Positions 57,776-64,000 of a stretch of DNA of 64,000 nt are shown one piece after another. The stretch spans positions 24,116,891 through 24,180,890 of the forward strand of contig NC_091127.1 in NCBI RefSeq assembly GCF_040183065.1. Reading direction: 5' to 3'. Position 1 is the first letter of the stretch, and each line of letters opens with the position of its first letter. This stretch comes from Periplaneta americana (lineage: Eukaryota > Arthropoda > Insecta > Blattodea > Blattidae). Made by a program: the position numbers and the translations under genes. The notes under the pieces were generated by a model, which made no database searches, was not told where the DNA came from, and worked only from the letters and a program-made list of their open reading frames with translations.

Positions 57776-58749
57776 AAAAATTACTTTTATTTTTGTTTCC
57801 GGTAAATTCAATTTTCAATTTTTTTTTCTTTAAAATACCCTTTGATATGTGTGGAATGCATTGCATAACATTTTGTAGGTATTTGTGCCCTTATCGGGTG
57901 TTGAGACGTCATTTTTAAACTTCCTACGCTATGGATTTTTAAATCACACGCCCCCTTTTATCGGTTTCCAGTAACTTCATTTTATTGCTACATTTCCAGA
58001 CAAAAATGGATAGCTATAACTTCTGAACTATTAAAGATACATGCATGAAATTTATAACACACATTCCTTAGACTATTAGGGAACTTTTCTCTGTAACAGA
58101 ATTTTATTAATTGATTTCATTTTTAAAATACGTCCGTTTGTTTGCAAGAAAGGAAATCAGAAAATTGTTATTAAATTTTAATTGTTTATTTTACAAACGT
58201 AGGGACAAATATCAAAATTCTGTTACAGACAGTTGGTAGAACATGCTTTTGCAAATACATTGCAAAAAACGGTTTGAATCTATCTTTAAAAACGGTTTAG
58301 ATATATCGGGTTTAGTACAATCCTGCATTGGGTATATTTTTTCTAAATTTGGGCCCCAAGTAATTTTTTTTTTTTCAAAATATTTTTATTTGGCTGAGTT
58401 GCCACAGCAAGAAAGGAAATCAAAAAATTGTTATTAAATTTTAATTGTTTATTTTACAAACGTAGGGACTAATATCAAAATTCTGTTACAGACAGTTTGT
58501 AGAACATGCTTTTGCAAATACATTGCAAAAACGGTTTGAATCTATCTTTAAAAACGATTTAGATATATCGGGTTTAGTACAATCCTGCATTGGGTATATT
58601 TTTTCCAAATTTGGGCCCCAAGTATTTTTTTTTTCAAAATATTTTTATTTGGCTGAGTTGCCACAGCTATGAGCTCTGTACATACAAAAAATTAATATCT
58701 TACACCAAATAGGAAAAAAGTTTTAAAAAATACCATCCTCTCCCCTTAA

Positions 58750-59518
58750 GGGGAATTGGACGTAATCACATGCAAAGTAATGGTAAAAATAGCCTATCTT
58801 CAAGCAGTCATAAATGTAATAGTATTTATCACAGCTATTTAATTTTTTTGTGATATATGTATACACATTAAGCTTTAAAATGAAAGAAGAATGGTTAATC
58901 TAGTGTAAATCTTAACCTTAAATTAATTTTTGAATTTAAATATATTTTTTATATAAATTCACTACATACCTGTGATTAGGTACACTCTATTCACTTCTCA
59001 TAGCACACATTGAATTAAAATTTTGGCCACTTACTGCTAATAGATACTAAAACATACCCTACTAAAATTATTCATGTATCTGTAATATTATGGGCATATG
59101 GCTTATACTAATCTTCGTCAATTTTTTTTTATTATTTATTGACGGTGATGATTTCTATAGGCCCTATGCCCATAATATTACAGATACATGAATAATTTTA
59201 GTAGGGTATGTTTTAGTATCTATTAGCAGTAAGTGGTACAATTTTCAATTCAATATGTGCTATAATAAGTGAATAGAGTGTATCTAATCACGGACATGTA
59301 GTGAATTTACAAAAAAAAAATTGTGCTTAATTAAAAAAATTAATTTAAGGGTACAGATTTACTCTAGAGTAACCATTCTTTTTCATTTTAAAGCTTAATG
59401 TGTATACACACATAGCTAATAAAAATGAAAGACCTCTGATAAATAGTATTATATTTATGACTGCTTGAAGATAGGCTATTTTTACCATTATTCTGCATGC
59501 GATAATGACCAACTCCCC
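58750..59518. mobile_element. TTAA-flanked foldback element C
   Basis: Nearly complete 769-bp palindrome, arms of about 355 bp, from GGGGAATTGGACGTAATCAC to its inverse. Flanks are TTAA at 58746-58749 (shared with element B) and 59519-59522. The centre is around 59100-59165. Confidence 0.88.
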
Positions 59519-59522
59519 TTAA

Positions 59523-61239
59523 TAAAAGATAAACCAAATCTTTATGTTCACTTTGCTTAACATTTTTACAATAATGTATATTAAGAGATCGTTAATCGCA
59601 GACAATGATTGACGTTGGAGCTAATTAATCGGCAGTATAAGCAGAGACTTGAGAAAAAATATCTAAATCACTGCAATGGTACTGAACTGCGGACTTGCCC
59701 TCTCAATCAACTTTAACCTTTTCTAAATTCACTCTCGCTTTCATTGGTTGTCGGTATCTTTACCTCGATGGAAAAAAAAAAAGAACACGACTTCTGAAGA
59801 GGCAAGAGGTAAATTTCCGACTCATGCAGAAATAACATACAACGACACATTCATTTGTATTACAACATCATACACAGAATGGAAAAATCTTACAAATGTC
59901 AACACAGAAGAGGTATTTTTTTTATTTATTAGGACCGCTTTTATTACTTGAACAAAAAGGTTGGCAGATCTGTCTGCGAATATATGCAATTTCAGTGGAT
60001 CAATACGAGCGTGCATGGAAATTGTTCCGCATTGTGACATTCACATTGTTGGAGAAAAGTTGAGGAACGCGGCTTTGGCATGAAAACATGTGCAGCAGGA
60101 ATCGCTTGAAAGGACAGGAACGGTAATTTGAAGTTCAACTCGAGAACGTTAAAGCCATTCATATCGTTTACCGGCTACACAAAAACTCAACAGGGTGTAT
60201 TGCTTTACTTGTCATTACCGCTTACTTATCATGAACGAACATAATGTAATTCACAGTCGGAATCAGTGACAAACCTGTCACAGTGACCAAATCACACACC
60301 ACCACTTAGCCACGACATCACCACTATAGTGGAACACAGACTTCTGAAGTGTTCAAGGTCGTACGTAGTTTCGGCCGCTTACCCACCCTCCTCACGGACT
60401 TTTCCCTTTGCAAGTTACACTGCAAAAAATAATCTCGTCAGTCTCCTTGTGCTCACCTCGTCAATTCTTTCTTGATCGTCTCAGTTCCATTAAGGACTAT
60501 AGGTTGTTTATAGTTTACTAGTGAGCGTGTCGTCATTTGTGAAAGAAGGCTTATGAAATAGTGTTGTAGTAACTCGAGATAATCAGGAGAAAGTAACTGA
60601 GAAGACGATCAGGAGTGATTAAATGATTGGGACGAAAGTGACAAGAGATGATAAAAAAAGATTTAAGGCAATGGGAAGGAAAATAATATCCGGGACTATT
60701 GGGTAGAATGGCAGACGAGACGGCGTGAAATAACAGATTGCTGAGAACATATTAATAGGGAAATAGCTGGAAGGACAATGAGAACTGAAATAATTTGATC
60801 AGAGAAAAATTAATGAAGAAACAAGTGTAGGTGAAATGAAGGGAAGAAAAAAAAAGATTGACGAGATTAATAATAGGCCTAGTAAACTGTTTGGAGGGAC
60901 GATCAAGAGGAAAATTAGATGCTGGACGAGACTATGAAACGGAAAATGAATCATGAGACGGTTAGGAGAACGGAAAGGTGGGCGTGGATCATTTTGTAGG
61001 GACTCAATCGCGTCAATACATTTCTTAAAATGTTTAAACTAACACCAAAAGCTGTTCCAATAACTCTGAGTTTTATTGTACATGGAAGAAATAGCGGATG
61101 ACTCACTGCTAGAAAGATATTAAAAATATTTGTAAACATAGAAAATGATCTCTTTTTTCTGGCTACTCAAATTTAGACTGTGAAGCATACTCGAAGCATA
61201 ATACTATTCATTAAGCACAAGTTATACAACTTTCAGACT
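59523..61239. other. No recognisable gene
   Basis: No supported frame or repeat. Confidence 0.4.
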
Positions 61240-61445
61240 TCTTTTTATTTGTTCTGGACTCCTGGCTTAGGATCTCGCAGAGTGACTGTGATATGGAACA
61301 TTGGTGGAATGACAATGATGAGGGGAAATGGGAGAATTCCGATAAAAAAAACCCTCGCGCCCACTTTGTTCACTATCCAGACGGGGATCGAACTCGGGTT
61401 ACCACGGTGCAAGGCAGAGAGACTAATCACTCGGCCACAAGTTAT
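61240..61445 (-). mobile_element. tRNA-derived SINE, minus orientation
   Basis: Minus strand: TGTGGCCGAGTGATTAGTCT (A-box region), GAGTTCGATCCCCG (B-box), then a body with GTCACTCTGCGAGATCCTAA. The head resembles serine/leucine tRNAs. No target duplication was recognised. Confidence 0.7.
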
Positions 61446-61859
61446 TGAATGCTTGAAAAAGTGTCTACATATATAAAACAGAATAACATAGCTTAAGTTT
61501 AGACAACTCTCAGCTATACATATAACACAGAAGAGCACAGCACAAGCTTAGACAGGATACTGAATTTCGGTTTTGTCTTTGCAGTGTAGGAAGTTCAGAT
61601 TTTTACAGTAGAACCGGTCCCCAGCCCATTAAGGTGGCAGGAGGGTGAGTAAGTTTGTAGTAAGAAGAAGGGAAAGTGTGTGACCTTGACAACCATAAAT
61701 GCTTGTGGACGACTATAGTGTGTTCTTTCTTAGTCTCCATTTGAGTAGAGTCATTATCTCTTGAAAACCATTCACACATAAGAAAACATGTACATTTCAC
61801 TTAAATATTCTTCTTCTACTTCAAGCTGTAGGCTTGAAGCCCGTTGCGGCTTCTTTATT

Positions 61860-62605
61860 TCTTGGATTCACCTTTTTGCTGGTCTGCCGATACTTCTTTT
61901 TCCAGTGGGTACATAGTCAGCGATTATTTTCGGGGTTCTATCTTGGCTCATGCGTTGTACGTATTCCCACCATTTCTGTTTATACTCATCTACAGTTCAT
62001 AACAGGCTGTTAACTTTTAGATTGTTTCTTATTTCCTCATTCCTGATGTGATCCAGTCCAGTTACTGCTACTACGCTTCGAAGAAATCGTATTTCAGCTG
62101 CCTGTAGTTGGCTTCTACGAGTATCTTTCTCTTTTAAGGTCCAAGTTTTACTCGCATATAAGCCCGTTGGTATTGCCGTAACTTCATATAGTTTAATCTG
62201 TGTATCTTTCCTTGTTTTATTTCGGAGTGTTCTTCTAATGGTCCCACATATATTATTAAATTTGGCAATTTTATAATCAATATCTTTCTCATGAGTATAT
62301 GATAGATGGCAGCCAAGGAAGTTAAAAGTATTAACTTGTTCTATGATATAGTCTTCCACTACTACCTTTGATCTCACCACCCTTTTGCCCATAAATGCCA
62401 TTACTTTTGTTTTTTCTTTCGAAATAATTAGATTCATATCTTTCGTAATTTTATATAATTCAAATAGTCCCCTTTGTAATGTATCCTCGTCACTAGCTAA
62501 TATGACTTGATCATCAGCAAAGAGGAGGTTTTTTTAAAGAATTTTTTGTTTTTGACGTTTTCTGATATGTTGAACTTCTGCATTACTTCACTTAAATGAA
62601 TTCAC
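61860..62605 (-). pseudogene. LINE reverse-transcriptase C-terminal half
   Basis: Minus-strand reading: VMQKFNISENVKNKK, a frame break near 62530, then LLFADDQVILASDEDTLQRG (RT motif C), KEKTKVMAFMGK, TFNFLGCHLSY, YEVTAIPTGLYASKTWTL, LQAAEIRFLRSVVAVTGLD, one stop at NSLL, then TVDEYKQKWWEYVQRMSQDR and GKRSIGRPAKR with a stop. Domain order is that of RTE/Proto-type LINEs, different from the families at 5-8 kb. One frameshift and one internal stop make it non-functional. Confidence 0.85.
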
Positions 62606-62678
62606 AAATTACACAAGTAGCACAATTAAGAAATCAATAATCTTGTCCAATTAATTTACAAATTGCAATTAAATTATA

Positions 62679-62995
62679 CGAGGCGCGTTCATAAAGTAAC
62701 TTTCCCACTCGTCCCTCAGCCTGCAAACATATGTTGCGCGAAGCGACTGCGTGCACGTGATAGAAGTAATCCTGGCATGGCGCATGAGCTAGCGGAACTT
62801 CCCGAGTGCTCTCAGTAGCTTCGTTCATTGGTTGAAGATGGACGATCCTATTCCAGCTCCCGCCGCATGACAAAGTTTTTGAATGAACAGGGTCCTAGAT
62901 CATATATGTAACAGATAACTCATCGCTATGTTAAAATTGGCAGCACTTTGAAGAGAACAACCGCCAGGATCGCCATCCGTCCGCCGTGAACGAAC
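62679..62995 (+). pseudogene. mariner-type transposon 5' end with broken transposase start
   Basis: TA followed by CGAGGCGCGTTCATAAAGTA is a mariner-like terminal sequence. From ATG 62838 it reads MDDPIPAPAA then a stop; KFLNEQG follows in a shifted frame, typical of the helix-turn-helix N-terminus. No matching right end is found, so the element is truncated. Confidence 0.65.
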
Positions 62996-63204
62996 ACGAG
63001 ATAGCAGTACAGTCACTAATGCAATTCAAATTGAAATTATGACGTGACTCCTTATGTAACAACTAGATGGCAGAGTAGTAAACCTGACAAAAGTTGTTAA
63101 CCTCAAAGCCTATAAGGCCGACCTATCTGGGGTATATATAATCTAGGACAGGGCATAGCGCCGATTGAAATTGATTGCCAGCTGTGCCAGGTCTATGGGC
63201 CTAA

Positions 63205-63350
63205 TGTCATGAGCAAGCAGATGGTGCGTTGCTCCACAAGGTCGTCTGTGATGATGGTTGCTCTCCCACTGCTCTTCTCGTCATGCACATTTTGGCGTCC
63301 TGCTGAAAATTGTCTACAGCAACAACGCACCATCTGCTTGCTCATGACCA
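63205..63350. repeat. ~25-bp inverted repeat
   Basis: GTCATGAGCAAGCAGATGGTGCGTTG at 63206-63231 and its inverse around 63324-63349, about 95 bp apart. Function unknown; a foldback centre or transposon remnant. Confidence 0.75.
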
Positions 63351-63452
63351 GGTTTCGAGACTTCGGACTCGTTAGAGCAGTTCAGTGGGAAATCCGCATA
63401 ACGGCGTACTGAGTATAGTGGTAAAGCGTACAGTGGGTGGGGGTACTGTAGA

Positions 63453-63945
63453 ATGAATGCCAACAAATACGCAAAGGAAAACGCTCCGGATTTGAAGGTT
63501 CTGACGGATAATTATTTGGTTTTCATACAAACCTATTTTCAAACTATGTCTGAAACTATTACACGGTTAGAAAAGTCAGAGCAAGAGATGCCGGAAGCCC
63601 TCAGATTAGTTGAGGAAATGACACAGAGAATTAATGAGACACCAAGTACACCGGTTACTGAACGTGTAAAACAGAAGTGGAAATCAATTTTATGTAAAAA
63701 TAACGGATATGGAACATTGTGTAACATAAACAGCAAATTAGTGGACATAGAGTCACCCGAGAATAAAAGACTGTCTCTTAGAGACTGCAATGATGTTAGG
63801 TTTTTTTCGTTTTGCTCGTATCACGTCATGCGATGTAGAGCGCAGCTTTTCACAATGCAAACTGTGTTTGGCAGATAACCGAAAAAGATTTACGTTTGAG
63901 ACACTGAAAATGTATCTTGTAGTACATTGCAATTCGGTACTGTAA
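63453..63945 (+). pseudogene. hAT-type transposase C-terminal region, frameshifted
   Basis: First frame: DLKVLTDNYLVFIQTYFQTM, ITRLEKSEQEMPEALRLVEE, WKSILCKNNGYGTLC. A T-run near 63800 marks a frameshift, after which the other frame reads CDVERSFSQCKLCLADNRKR, FTFETLKMYLVVHCN and stops at 63943-63945. The D-V-E-R-S-F-S block is the hAT dimerisation signature. The DDE core lies upstream or is lost. Only the last third of such a protein is present, broken by a single shift, so it is a comparatively young relic. Confidence 0.83.
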
Positions 63946-64000
63946 CTGGACTTCCTAAAGACGACCAGTAGGATAGATGAAGATGTTAAAATTGCTACAT

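Larger units (their letters stand above)
57197..58745. mobile_element. TTAA-flanked element B, invaded by SINE sequence
   Basis: Ends GGAGAGTGGATGGTATTTTT (left) and, inverted, GGGGAGAGGATGGTATTTTT (right), flanked by TTAA at 57193-57196 and 58746-58749. Interior blocks match element A in reverse order. A ~260-bp segment is tandemly duplicated (CAAACGTAGGGAC at about 58193 and 58455; GGCTGAGTTGCCACAGC at 58391 and 58652). A SINE-rich insertion occupies about 57388-57775. Confidence 0.85.

Overview
The window looks like intergenic and intronic DNA from a large, repeat-rich insect genome, most likely a cockroach (Periplaneta-like). I base this on three things: AT-rich sequence packed with simple repeats; LINE 3' ends ending in (GTAA)n, (AATG)n, (AAAT)n and (AAT)n; and tRNA-headed SINE families resembling ones I associate with Blattodea. 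The species is an inference from pattern memory, not a database result. There is no bacterial-style gene organisation. I found one clear host gene segment, a GC-rich exon at 38001-39029 encoding the N-terminal half (TM1-TM5) of a beta-adrenergic-like octopamine receptor. A splice donor follows it and the remaining exons are not in the window.

Layout. 1-8.6 kb: two very long (AAT)n arrays enclosing a 5'-truncated Jockey/CR1-type LINE with an intact reverse transcriptase frame, a second broken copy and a third stub of the same family, then RTE-like LINE 3' ends, one with an 11-bp target duplication. 8.6-18.1 kb: a SINE-type 3' fragment, TA-flanked DNA transposons (one nested in another), a hAT transposase relic, three tandem ~515-bp monomers and an internally deleted Tc1/mariner copy. 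18.7-23.7 kb: one LINE split by another, a ~1.6-kb foldback and more LINE/SINE relics. 24.6-27.6 kb: a PIF/Harbinger-like element (TTA duplication, HARBI1 relic) carrying three smaller palindromic elements. 28-33 kb: foldbacks, a TTAA element, an open R2-type endonuclease frame and a TIR element carrying a FLYWCH zinc-finger relic. 33-38 kb: SINEs, tRNA-like segments and a tyrosine-recombinase fragment. 38-40.6 kb: the receptor exon and intron. 40.6-43.6 kb: a nest of TIR transposon, inverted SINE pair and LINE plus SINE, each layer bounded by its own short repeats. 44-64 kb: a SINE with a 15-bp target duplication, LINE relics, a 1.5-kb AAAT-based higher-order array, TTAA elements (two sharing one TTAA), a tandem array of an RT fragment, a mariner relic and a frameshifted hAT C-terminus.

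Functionally the only cellular role readable here is amine signalling by the receptor. Its 5' leader carries three short upstream ORFs if the exon begins at the strong acceptor at 37991-38000. Everything else is mobile-element sequence or its decay, and its interest lies in how elements nest, fold back and use particular target sites. I found no credible tRNA gene (all tRNA-like stretches look like SINE heads), no rRNA and no CRISPR.
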